Origin: Flammulina velutipes
Lineage: Eukaryota; Basidiomycota; Agaricomycetes; Agaricales; Physalacriaceae
DNA: 64,000 nt
NCBI GenBank assembly: GCA_011800155.1
Contig: CM022377.1
Location: 2,232,001-2,296,000 of the forward strand
Direction of reading: 5' to 3'
Every line of letters begins with the position of its first letter. The first letter of the stretch is position 1. Below the pieces are notes generated by a model. That model was not told the origin of the DNA, searched no databases, and saw only the letters and a list, made by a program, of their open reading frames with translations. A program made the translations under genes and the position numbers. This document shows, piece by piece, positions 53,430 through 64,000 of this stretch.

Positions 53430-55460
53430 ACCTCGAAATTGATGGGTGAGTTCAACGGAGTTCAAGTCTTTCCTGGATGTTTAAAGCATAGGCTGATGTT
53501 ATTTCGTATCTAGTAGCTGCGTACGGCGATGCTCATTACAGCTTCGGGACAGTCTTCATGTCTTCCTCCTTGAAATGTACTCCGGGCTTGTCAACTGGCT
53601 TCTCTAGTGCTTCCTTCAACGTTATCGCATCCTCCTGATCAAGCTTCTTCAATTCCTCCAGAATGAATTCCCGTAGCCTTTCGTCTTGTGTGCGTTCAAA
53701 CGCTACATCGGCAAGAGACTTCGCTACGGCATTGTACTGCCTCCTGGTCGCCTTGAGATACATGTACGCAACATAGGCATGTGATCTAGCCCATGACTTC
53801 GCATAGTTGGGACCTTGGCTGGATGTGGGCTTTTCAATGAATTTCTGTGGATGGGTGGCTCAGCTCTCCTTGTCGCGTATGGGGCACAGAGTTTCTAGCC
53901 GTACCTTGTCAACGTATGTAGACACTTTCCCTTTGACAAAGTTCGGGTCCCTCTGGAGACCACGGAGATTGGCAGTGTCGTCTGATAAAAGTGGAGGATG
54001 AGAACAATTTAGGGCCACAATAAGAAAACGACGTACTGATCACTTCGGCCAGCCTCTTCTTGTCTTGGTTCGTATCCTAATGAGAGATATTAGATCGTCT
54101 CTGCCACAGTCTCACAACTGCGCGCTTACCGAATTCGTGTTCTCCGCCGTCGCTATCTGCATTTTTTCCCAAGCTTCCGCTGTGACATCCTCGGGCTTCT
54201 CACGCTTGAAAAGGTTTTTCATCCTCTGGATCTCCAGCCTGTGATCGATATGCATCTCACCCAACCTAGGTGGCTTGTTTTCATTGGTTCCTTTATAGAA
54301 CTTGAACTCGTCTCCTTCCTTTTTCCCGTAGAAGATACGCTGAGCGGACGGCTTGAGCGCAGCATACGCATTGTAATACAGCATATCTGTGAACACTTGG
54401 CAATTAGAACCGAGTGGCACATCATAAAGGATAGCGGAAACACATACCTTTGGCATTCTTAATGACACGAAAATCCAACGGACTACGCTTGTGCAGATCA
54501 CGTTGACTCGGACGTCCATTGTTCGAGCCCTCCGAGAAGATCTTTCGAACTTCTTCTTTATCAGCGGCATTGTAGTCTTCGTCGTTTTCCACCACTTCGT
54601 CGCTTTGCACATTGGAAACATAGGCTGGCTTTTCGGGCTCGGGATCCTCCTCTGCGTCGTCGTCCTCGAGCTCGGGAACAGGGGAGGACGAGCGACTGCG
54701 AGTTTGTGTTAGTATACTAAAATTATAACCAAAAGTGAATCCATACTCCTCGCCAGTAACAGGTGCTCTTCGGTTGAGAGCGGAGTGGGAGCGCACATTG
54801 AGGTTATGTCCCGTTGCGGTGGACTGAGATGAAGTTAATATTGGCAGGTATACCTATGTACGATCGTACTGACCGAAGGTGCGGCCCATGCGCCTGCGGA
54901 GACAGCGATGACGATATGAATAACAGAGAGACGCATGTTATCGTGGTTTTTTTAGTTATTGTGTTGAGGAAGTGATGTGTGGAGAAGACTGGAATACGAC
55001 CTGCGCTTCCAAAGTGTTCTTGCCGGAAGAAGTGAAGAATAAATGATTGAGTATTTCTGCATTTATAGGAGCTTCAGAGCACCGCATCCCAGGAGAAACA
55101 CGTGAACCAAGAGATACGAGGACGCCTCAAGGTGTAAGTCCACTAGGAGACAATCCCCTTCGGCAAGCAGCATCCTGAGACAATCTTAACCCAGTCTCCT
55201 GAGTGACAGAACAACCAATAGAATGGATCCCGCCAGCTATCATGAGTTTGAGTGTTAGGGTAGAAACCGAACAACACACGGGTCCACCGTGCTTCCGTGC
55301 TTCCGTGCATACGTACCCGAGGCATCCTTGCCCGTAATAGGGCTACCGTATGTATCTGTATCACTTATATTCAGGAATTGCACAAATCAGGCTTCAATAG
55401 GACATATGTACTAGGTTTTAGGGTCTCGCGAAGTTGATTTCCACCGACGCCACATACTGT
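53430..55460. repeat. Segmental duplication, copy 1
   Basis: About 2 kb shared with 57,950-59,955, including the whole secreted-protein gene and its flanks. A second collinear block (55,490-56,070) matches 60,840-61,230 and 63,794-64,000. The two copies differ at scattered single positions. Confidence 0.9.
53536..54936 (-). CDS. Secreted basic hypothetical protein, copy 1
   Basis: Starts MRLSVIHIVIAVSAGAWAAP at 54,936, a clear signal peptide. Exons joined across several ~50-bp introns give about 350 residues. The mature part is first acidic (ELEDDDAEEDPEPEKP), then basic and helical. It includes AYAALKPSAQRIFYG, GEMHIDHRLEIQRMKNLF, TANLRGLQRD, and AYMYLKATRRQYNAVAKSLADV near the C-terminus. 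The HIDHRLEIQ segment recalls an HNH-like or related metal-binding motif, which I cannot confirm. Secretion is well supported; function is unknown. A near-identical copy lies at 58,044-59,446. Confidence 0.7.
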
Positions 55461-56040
55461 GTGGAGTAGTGGTATTATGGGTCACCAAATCAACTTGATT
55501 CCCCGATCTGCTCTACGGCAGGCAACCAGTACTTCTGCTCGTTAGTATCTTTTTTCCTTCCTTGAATGATTGTTACTTTCGTTGACTACACACCCGACAT
55601 ATTCACTGTCTACGTGCCGCTCGCAGGATGATAGTTTGAGAAGGGCTGCGTGCCCATTGAACGCTCACCGTCTCTGTATAGTTGTGCAGTGCTTCTCCTG
55701 TCCCGTTTCATGTATCCGCTGTTCATTATTAATCTGGCTAGAGTCACTACCGTCTTTCCGGCTGCTCGACTTCCTACGGTTATCGGTTGTCGGCATGTTT
55801 GTGATTTGGAAAGACCAAGGGCCGTGCTCTCGTATACCAACATACACCGCACCAAAACATTCTGTCTATTTTGTATTCAGCAATACAAGTTCAATTTTAT
55901 CATCGACGCGCGAAAATCACGTGTCCGTGTGTTTGTCCTTTTTGGAATACGAATCGTTCGGCCTCAGAGTTCTCTTCTACCTACCACCACCATCGTTTCT
56001 GTCCGTCAAAGTCGTGCACAACGCGCAGTATATTATATAG

Positions 56041-57700
56041 ATGGCCGCGCCGCACAGTCTACTGGCCATCGGGATACACTGGGAGGATGAGGAGTCGAAG
56101 CCACATGAGCTCTCAAGGTGAGTGCGCTTATGCCTTTATTTTCGCTCGCTGACGGATGTGGTCGCATACACGCAAGGGGAAACTGCTGTCAGGCCAACAT
56201 TCTGCCTTCTTCTCCAATGCCCAGTGCGGGTACCGCGTCGCAGATAGGAAAAACATAGAGGAATGTTATCGTGCTTGGCCTGTCGAATTTTATGTTTTAT
56301 TCGCTGTCATTGTTTTCCTTGTTGTACGCTATTGTATTCACCCTACTTACATGCCGCAATTATTATCATATCTCGTACGTGATCGAAGACATCTGTAACT
56401 TAGGTCACCTCTCGAATCCTACGCCTATGCAACGCTCGCGAGCCACGTGTCCGCGAGGATGACTAATATTCGACCCTTGCTTCTTACCACCATGTCGACG
56501 TCGACGTCGAGCACAGCGCGCAAGACGCTACCTGAGCGCGTCGTTGAGCCTCTTTGCTTACTTCAGAGTGAGTTGATGGTATGAGCAAGATGGGCGCGCA
56601 GTATGGTGAGCACGATTTATCTATCCATCTTTTTACGAGCTTGAACGTTTTATCAGAGACGACGAGGCAAAGCGCCATATCGACAAGCGCGATGTATACT
56701 GTATCTCTGTATGCTATAGAGTCAAAGTACGTAAGGTGCGTATCCTTGGTCCTGACCTGTTTTGTTTGCTTACGGCCGTACGTTAGTACAGTGCGGGAAA
56801 CGGAGACTAGTCATCGACGACGGCGACCAATCGCATACCATAGGACGAGCCACTTGCTAGGAAGCCTTCTTCCCATCGCGCATTTCAAGATATGGACGAC
56901 TCCATGGCTATGTTCTTTCCGCTCTCGCCCTTATATCTATCGCGATGGCGGAGAAGGAAGGATAGTGGGAACGATGCCAGCCAGTAACGAGGGAATGTGC
57001 CTGCCGACAATAACCATTGGAAGCTCTAGGTGAGAATACTTGTCCTACCCTTCTTTGCCTGCTAACGCGTATGACCGCCTGCAGTAAATAGGAACTGGCC
57101 GCCGACGACACGGATTTAGCAGAGCAACAGGCTACGACCTCTTCTTTTACTCCTTGCGCCGCCAACACTCTGTCTTCTCCTCCAATACCCGACATCTACC
57201 GTTACAAGTGGCATGTTGCAGGTACCACTCTCAACCCAGAGGCACAGTTTTCTGGTGACCTGGTTGACAAGGCGAGTGCGTATGCCCGTCACTGATTCAT
57301 GCTTATCGTCCTTACAGGTACGCTCCGAGAAACGGGATCGTCTACCAGTGGCGACAATCCCACCGCAGCCTCGACAGGCGGTGTATCCCCTTCGAGCTCT
57401 CAGAATGGCAGTAATGACTCCGACGCGAACACTGCTTTGTCGCTATTCATGTCCGACCCATTCTTCTTTCTGTTCTTCTTGGCACTGTACTTTTCGACGT
57501 CGAACCTGCTTTCGACGAGCTCACTACCACTCTCACAGCTGCGCAGGGACTTGCATCCAAGGACCTCAACGAGGCTGAGGCTGTCCATCGTCGATACCAT
57601 CAATGTACGTTTTTCTTTCCTTATACCTCAATATCTGCTTATTGTCAACAGGGCATCTTGAAGCATTCCCATTATCGTTTTCGCTGATCAGTACCATCGC
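56041..57700 (+). other. Weakly coding region, no gene model
   Basis: A possible start (MAAPHSLLAIGIHWEDEE) at 56,041 recurs at 63,975 in the duplicated block. Further on, 57,190-57,480 reads YRYKWHVAGTTLNPEAQFSG, then a Ser/Gly/Asn-rich stretch and a hydrophobic segment. Splice signals exist but the pieces do not join convincingly. It may be one or two decayed genes. Confidence 0.25.
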
Positions 57701-57949
57701 GCTCTTCCTGCTCTTCCTCCTAATCGCCTGCTCCCCTCCCGGGGATCGTAGTTGGTACAACCAGAGTGAGCCTGAGTAGCACGTGCTGAGATTTCTTCGT
57801 CCCGCTGCAGGAAATACTCTAGACCCTGCCGTAAGCACCGAGAGACAAGTATATATGACAGAAGTAATGTGCGCTATACGTGAGCACTTGCATATCCAGT
57901 CAATGGGATAATTGTGTGAGGGACTCGAGTTATGTATGAAATGTTGCAA

Positions 57950-59955
57950 TGCGTTCGAAATTGATCGGCAAGTTCAACTCTTCCTGGATGTTTAAAGCAT
58001 AGGCTGATGTTATTTCGTATCTAGTAGCGTACGGCGACGCTCATTACAGCTTCGGGACAGTCGTCATGTCTTCCTCCTTGAAATGTACTCCGGGCTTGTC
58101 AACTGGCTTCTCTAGTGCTTCCTTCAACGTTTTCGCATCCTCCTGATCAAGCTTCTTCAATTCCTCCAGAATGAATTCTCGTAGCTTTTCGTCTTGTGTG
58201 CGTTCGAACGCTACGTCGGCAAGAGACTTTGCTACGGCATTGTACTGCCTCCTGGTCGCCTTGAGATACATGTAGGCAACATAGGCATGTGATCTAGCCC
58301 ATGACGCCGCATAGTCGGGACCTTCGCTAGATGTAGGCTTTCCCATGAATTTCTGTGGATGGGTGGCTCAGCTCTTCTTGTCGCATATGGGACACACAGC
58401 TTCTAGCCGTACCTTGTCAACGTATGTAGACACTTTTCCTTTGACATAGTTTGGGTCCTCTTGGAGACCACGGAGATTGGCAGTGTCGTCTTATAAAAGT
58501 GGAGGATGAGAACAATTTGGGACCACAGTAAGAAAACGACGTACTGATGACTTCGGCTAACCTCTTCTTGTCTTGGTTGGTATCCTAACATGAACTATCA
58601 GATTGTATCTTTCGTAGGCGCATCTTGATGCACACTTACCGAGTTCGTGTTCTCCGCCGTCGCTATCTGCATTTTCTCCCAAGCTTCCGCTGTGACACCC
58701 TCGGGCCTCTCACGTTTGAAGAGGTTTTTCATCCTCTGGATCTCCAGCCTGTGATCGATATGCATCTCACCCAACCCAGGTGGCCTGTTGTCATTGGTTC
58801 CTCTATAGAACTTGAACTCGTCTCCTTCCTTTTTACCGTAGAAGATACGCTGAGCGGACGGCTTGAGCGCAGCATACGCCTTGTAATACAGCAGGTCTGT
58901 GAACCCTTCGCGATTAGAACCCAGTGGCACATCATGACAGATAGCGGAAATACATACTTTTGGCATTCTTAATGGCATGGAATTTCAACGGACTACGCTT
59001 GTGCAGATCACGTTGACTCGGACGTCCATTGTTCGAACCATCCGAGAAGATCTTTCGAACTTCTTCTTTATCAGCGGCATTGTAGTCTTCGTCGTTTTCC
59101 ACCACTTCGTCGCTTTGCACATTGGAAACATAGGCGGGCTTTTCGGGTTCGGGATCCTCCTCTGCGTCGTCGTCCTCGAGCTCGGGAACAGGGGAGGACG
59201 GGCGACTGCGAGTTTGTGTTAGTATACTAAAATTATAACCAAATGTGAATTCATACTCCTCGCCAGTGACAGGTGCTCTTGTGTTGAGAACGGATTCGGA
59301 GCGCACATTGAGGTTATGTCCCGTTGCGGTAGACTGGGATGAAGTTAATATTGGCAGGTATACCTCTGTACGATCGTACTGACCGAAGGTGCGGCCCATG
59401 CGCCTGCGGAGACAGCGATGATGATATGAATAACAGAGAGACGCATGTTGTCGAGGCTTTTTTAGTTATTGCGTTGAAGAAGTGATGTGTGGAGAAGACT
59501 GGAATACGACCTGCGCTTCCAAAGTGTTCTTGCCGAAAGAAGTGAAGAATAAATGATTGAGTATTCCTGTATTTATACGAGCTTCATCGCACCGCATCCC
59601 CAAGAGAAACACATGAACCAAGAGATACGAGGACGCCTCAAGGTGTAAGTCCACTAGGAGACAATCCCCTTCGGCGAGCAACATCCTGAGCCAATGTTAA
59701 CCCAGTCGCCTGAGTGACATAACAACCAATAGAGTGAATCCTGCCAGCTATCATGATTTAAGTGCTAGGGTAGAAACCGAACAACACACGGGTCCATCGT
59801 GCTTCCATGCATACGTACCCGTGGCATCCTTGCCCGTAATAGACCTACCGTGTGTATCTGTATTGCATTGCGCAAATAAGACTTCAATAGGACATATGTA
59901 CTAGGTTTTAGGGTCTCGCGAAGTTGATTTCCACCTACGCCACATACTGCGTAGA
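57950..59955. repeat. Segmental duplication, copy 2
   Basis: Matches 53,430-55,460. Beyond it, copy 2 has extra DNA at about 59,956-60,837 and 61,231-63,793 compared with copy 1, after which similarity resumes to the end of the window. Confidence 0.9.
58044..59446 (-). CDS. Secreted basic hypothetical protein, copy 2
   Basis: Same exon layout and signal peptide (MRLSVIHI...) as the gene at 53,536-54,936, with scattered substitutions (for example GLGEMHIDHRLEIQR, KPTSSEGPDYAASWARS). The reading stays open through all exons in both copies, which suggests both are maintained or the duplication is recent. The acidic stretch DDDAEEDPEPEKP and the C-terminal VHFKEEDM...VPKL are conserved. Function unknown. 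Confidence 0.7.
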
Positions 59956-60837
59956 GTAATTGTCTCATTGAACAGTGTTGAATATGTATACATCGGTGGG
60001 CCTCGAGCACTATTACGTATGGAGTACTCAACCGTATCCACAGCTTTGACCGTATGTGAACATATGTGTACTAGATGTAATAGCCACGGGCACGCATTGT
60101 GATAGATTGTTCAACGGTTTTCAACGTTGTTTGATGGTAGCAGCAAGTAGATTTAGTTTCGTGTAGTTGGAAAACTGCTCTCCCGCACCTACTGCCTCCG
60201 GTGGCCGTAGCCCGTTGTTGAAGGTGAAGGGCTCGGACTCGGAAATATCATGTCCCAATGACCCTCTCCCGGTAGTTCATACTGTGATACATCTACGGCA
60301 TGTCCCATAGATTTCGCGACAACAGAGTACGAATGGCCAGAACGCTCGAGCAACAAAACCTATTCAGTGGCTCATTGTTCTAACGGACAGATGAATATTC
60401 TGCCCGAAATTCATCAAAAGCAAGATAGCTTTAGTTCTTGATCAGAAAGAGGTTGGTTACTTTGTCTCTAACTTCGTTCGACATGATTTCTGGCGTGCGG
60501 ACATTGGCACGACATGTTGTGGCGAAGCGCCACCGTAGTGGCGTTAGCCTCTTGGGTCGTCTCAGTCTGGGATGCTGCTCATTGCTCGATCTATGCGTCA
60601 ATGCATACAATGTTTAGATCTGATGGAATTATGTACGCATTACAAGCTCATGAGGCTCGGCACAAATCCTAGACTAATGCCGAACGGCTCTCTCCAGGCG
60701 CACGCATATCTTCTACCCGTGATCTTGACCGGACGCTCACTTGTAGGAGACTCAAACAGACCGACGACGACTATCAGAGACCATTCACTGGCATAGCTAA
60801 ACGATAGGCGGTGATAGGTGCTTTTCCGTATGTACTG
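59956..60837. other. Sequence unique to duplication copy 2
   Basis: About 880 bp absent from copy 1. Only short frames; no transposon ends or gene recognised. Confidence 0.35.
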
Positions 60838-61230
60838 TCACCAATCCAACTTGATTCCCCGAGCTGCTCCACGGCAGGCAATCCGTGCTTCTGCTTTGTA
60901 AGGATTTCTTCCTTCTTTCAATGATCATGACTTTTGTTAACTATGCGCTAGACTTATTCACTGTCTAAGCGCCACTCGCAGGATGATAGTTTGAGGAAGC
61001 AAGGCTGCGTGCCCATTGAACGCTCACCGTCTCTGTATAGTTGTGCAGTGCTTCTCATGTCCCGTTTCATGTTTCCGCTGTTCCTTATTAATCTTGCTAG
61101 AGTCACTGCCGTCTTTCCGGCTGCTCGACCTCCTGCAGTTATCGGTTGTCGGCATGGTTGTGATTTGGAGAGACTAAGGGCCGTGCTGTCGTATATCAAC
61201 CTGCACCGCACCAATACATTCTGTCTATTC
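60838..61230. repeat. Duplicated block matching 55,490-55,865
   Basis: Starts at AACTTGATTCCCCGA in both copies and runs to CATTCTGTCTATT. Frames on either strand are shadows of each other and are not annotated. In copy 1 the similarity continues without a break; here it is interrupted at 61,230 and resumes at 63,794. Confidence 0.85.
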
Positions 61231-62477
61231 CCCTTAGACTCTAGCGCGCTGTCTAACTGTACACCAGCCGGACATGTCTTTCACCTCTTCACTTGCTGCT
61301 AATGGAGCCACAAGATCTTCTCTGCTCAACTCTCCAGGCTCGCTTCTCATGTCATGTTCCTCCAGGCGACAATTCAGCGCACCTTTCGAGCATCTTCGTG
61401 AATCACTACCGTCGCTTTCTGGAATCTGCACATGGTCCTACTATTGCGAAGATGTGTTACTTATCATCCATGTTTGTCGCTAACAAGTGTCATACAGTGA
61501 TACCGCTACAATGCTGACATAGGACGCGTACTTCCAGGTATTCCGAGTCGAAACAAGCTGTCGACTGCACCGGCGGTTCCCCTCCGTCATCCTTCCCCAG
61601 CGCTTAACGTTCCCATCCCAGCGTTTCCTACCGAGATGGAATACTCAGATACGTGTCATCCATGACGTGCTGAATGTTTTATCCGACGCCCTTTCAAGCG
61701 AACGTTAAGGCCTAAGGCCTACGGTCCCAACTGTGGCGACGTCGGAAAGACAGTGACCTGATTTCTAAGGACTTTCGTTTGGTACTTACAGCTCGATATA
61801 ATTTACTTATACACGCACGGTATGCTACGCCTTGAATGCTATCACTTCCTTTTTCCTTGGTTTTCTTCTTGTACGTGAGCTTGATTGGTGGCGTGGGAAT
61901 CTTACCATGCCGGCGGGTCCCGTCAACTTCAACTCCAATGGGCACGTCTCATCTCAATCCTGCTCCATTCCTTCTCAATGACACCCCAATACGGCAAAAA
62001 CATATAAAATTACATGTAGGTTTGAGGCGCGCTCCGTTGTCTCGTGTTCCTGCATGATTTACCGAGACGAAAAGCGTAAAAGACGAGAACGACGCGGTAG
62101 TCAACGTTCACCACCAGTACTGTCATATCTTGATTCTTACAAGCTTTCAGGGGTAAGAAATCGTTTAACATTCGCAGTGATAAACCGTTCGAACCTCAAG
62201 TCGTGGGATGGTCATATGTGGCGCAAGAGGATACATCGGGCAGGCTTCGAGTGGCGGATCTCCTGAGAGCGATGCGCGCTTTAACTTACGTCTCAAAGCT
62301 CCTCATTCACCCAAGCTCCCATGTGAAGATGGCACGAAAGAACCAGGATGTCCTTGTTCTTTGGCTTTTGTTTTCCGTTGGGCTTGACTCATGCGGTGCA
62401 ATAGACGTGGGAAAAACATACACAGACACCCTATATATAAGGGTGCGCTACTCAGATCTCTCTTCATCATCATCATC
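61231..62477. other. First part of a 2.6-kb insertion, no gene recognised
   Basis: This stretch splits the duplicated block. Short frames here (for example 61,274-61,483) lack paired splice sites or motifs. Confidence 0.35.
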
Positions 62478-63520
62478 ATGCAGACGCCACCTACACCCCA
62501 ACCAAATCCCTCCATCGATCTGAGCTCTCTCGATGTCACCCAGTTGAGAGCAGCCCATTATCAACTCCACTATCCTTCTCCGTCATTCCTCCCCCTGCAT
62601 CACGCGCCATGGACGGACATGGTCGTCAACATGTATCGCGGTTTTCTAGACAAAGTATCGACAACTACGAAACTCGAGGAAGAAACACGTCTCTATATCG
62701 TGTTTGCGCCGCAAAGGCGCCACTCCCATATAGAGCTCCCATGATAGACAGGTGAGCCTATTCAGTGGCACATTATGATAATATTCTCATGGCGCGCAGT
62801 GAAACGTTTCGCCAGATGTTCGTCTTCGACGATCCTACGATGCAAAAAGAGGTCGATTACTATGTTTCGGGATTCCTTCAAGGCGATTTTCTTGCCTCAG
62901 ATATCGACGACAGGTATTCTAGAGACGAGTGCTGGGGTCTCCCTCTTGGGTTCACCGGTATGTTGAGTGATCTGTGCGCCGATACAGTTCGTCTGGTTGA
63001 TTTCATGGAAGCCTGTATGTATTCCCTCTTGAGATAGATGAGAGGCTAACCATTTTCAGCGGCACGCGGACCCTTTGTCAGTGACATCAACTGCCTAATT
63101 CGTAATTTCTGCTACCACGTCCTGGTGAAGGACATTGCCCAACCAAGATTATGGGAGAAACACGCCACACAGATTTTCCAGACGTACACGATCCTGTTCA
63201 ACGAGCTGAATACCCCGCCACACAAGTATGGTGTCATCAGAGAGTTCCTGAAGAGTCCACACCGTCTCAGCAATAACGGCGCCGCCGGGGATGAAACTCT
63301 TAAGAGATATATGGTATCGACTGCCATGTTCAAGTTCTTTCAGAACGAGACTTCAAGTGTGCGCGCCACACGCGATGCGTTGAGGTGCGCTAAGGTGGCG
63401 GTGGAGGAAGTTGAAGCGTGCTGGTTGAAAGCATCTCATTCAAGTGACTCAAATTCTCCACTACTTGTGCCCAGACTGATTATCATTAGGGTATTCGGAC
63501 ACGATGATCGTTGTTTGTAA
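62478..63520 (+). CDS. Hypothetical protein, probable frame problem in exon 1
   Basis: Exon 1 starts MQTPPTPQPNPSIDLSSLD at 62,478 and reads to about 62,740 (PWTDMVVNMYRGFLDKV). Exon 2 (62,800-63,014) reads SETFRQMFVFDD, VDYYVSGFLQGDFL, ECWGLPLGFTGML. Exon 3 (63,060-63,520) reads FVSDINCLIRNFCYHVLVKD, PRLWEKHATQIFQTY. Exons 2 and 3 join in phase over a 45-bp intron. Exon 1 and 2 do not join without a stop, so a small indel or other splice is needed. The helical pattern is typical of mushroom-specific unknown proteins. The 3' end is uncertain. Confidence 0.45.
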
Positions 63521-63793
63521 TAAACTGAGGAGGGGAATTCGGCTTGCATTCTGGATGCAATTCCTTTGTGATGCTAAGATAAGGAGTGGTATGTGGTACA
63601 GTGGGGGAAATTTAGAAACACACACTCTCCACATCTACGGCACTCTGGCAAGCGAGGGTAGAAGCCTTTCAAGCTCTAAAGACAGTAGAGAGATCGAGAA
63701 GTGGGCTCTGAAGGTGTATGCAAGCCATAATTCTCAGACAGAGACTGAGTCATTGCCCAGCTGGACTACATTAGACACAGTTTAATTTTTCTT

Positions 63794-64000
63794 ATTCTAT
63801 TCAGCAATACAACTTCAATTTTATCATCAAAGCGCGAACATCACGTGTCCGTGGGTGTTTGTCCCTTCGGAATACGAATTGTAATTTGTTCGGCGTTCTG
63901 ATCTCTTCTACCTGGACCACCACCATCGTCTCTGCCCGTCAATGTCGAGCACAACGCCCAGGAAATTGTATACATGGCCGCGCCGCACAGTCTACTGGTT
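63794..64000. repeat. Duplicated block matching 55,868-56,070
   Basis: Begins at ATTCAGCAATACAACTTC and continues to the window end (ATGGCCGCGCCGCACAG). It resumes the duplication interrupted at 61,230. Confidence 0.85.

Noticed and set aside
55570..56090. Overlapping frames on both strands in the duplicated block
   Set aside because: Conserved by duplication only; neither strand shows motifs, and frames are broken differently in the other copy.

Overview
The window is nuclear DNA of a filamentous basidiomycete, most likely an Agaricomycete. Genes carry many 45-60 bp introns with GT...AG ends. The window holds a KDZ-type transposase with a fungal TET/JBP dioxygenase, a large Ty3/gypsy retrotransposon, a membrane-anchored P450 fragment and an F-box-like gene. 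All calls come from reading the sequence; no database search was run.

Region 1 (1-10,600) is a compact block of cargo-type genes: an AGRY-motif protein (604-1188), a SIM + coiled coil + RING protein (1515-2414), a small helical protein (3221-3625), a basic protein (4086-4755), two proteins with RNase H1 N-terminal/Cauli_VI-like domains (4789-5727 and 5805-6498) and a ~900-residue modular protein (6685-9621). Copies of the 9-mer CGCCACACA lie at both margins of this block, in opposite orientations.

Region 2 (10,601-33,105) is one KDZ transposase gene broken into three pieces. A 17.4-kb Ty3/gypsy element (11,388-28,762) and a 2.37-kb near-palindromic element (29,200-31,568) sit inside it. Both insertions appear to lie at 5' splice sites. 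The gypsy element carries gag and a frame-damaged pol. It also carries three intron-containing accessory genes between pol and the 3' LTR, and all three still read open.

Region 3 (33,235-51,000) holds a TET/JBP dioxygenase and a second set of the cargo genes: AGRY, basic, Cauli_VI-like, SIM-RING and large modular protein. It also holds a second near-palindromic element (37,740-40,306), three small unrecognised genes, and several intergenic arrays built on ATGCATG. The arrays stop where a P450 gene is truncated (about 50,940).

Region 4 (51,000-64,000) looks like ordinary chromosome. It has the P450 fragment, an F-box/LRR-like gene, and two segmentally duplicated copies of a secreted basic protein. 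The rest is weakly coding sequence and one probable unknown gene near 62.5-63.5 kb.

Together, regions 1-3 look like one or two KDZ-family cargo elements: transposase, DNA-modifying dioxygenase and a recurrent helper kit. Later retro- and fold-back insertions have broken them. KDZ-TET/JBP linkage is known in basidiomycetes. The duplicated kit, the paired SIM-RING and Cauli_VI-like members, the palindromic elements with 7-bp target duplications and the shared motif are the points that may be new.
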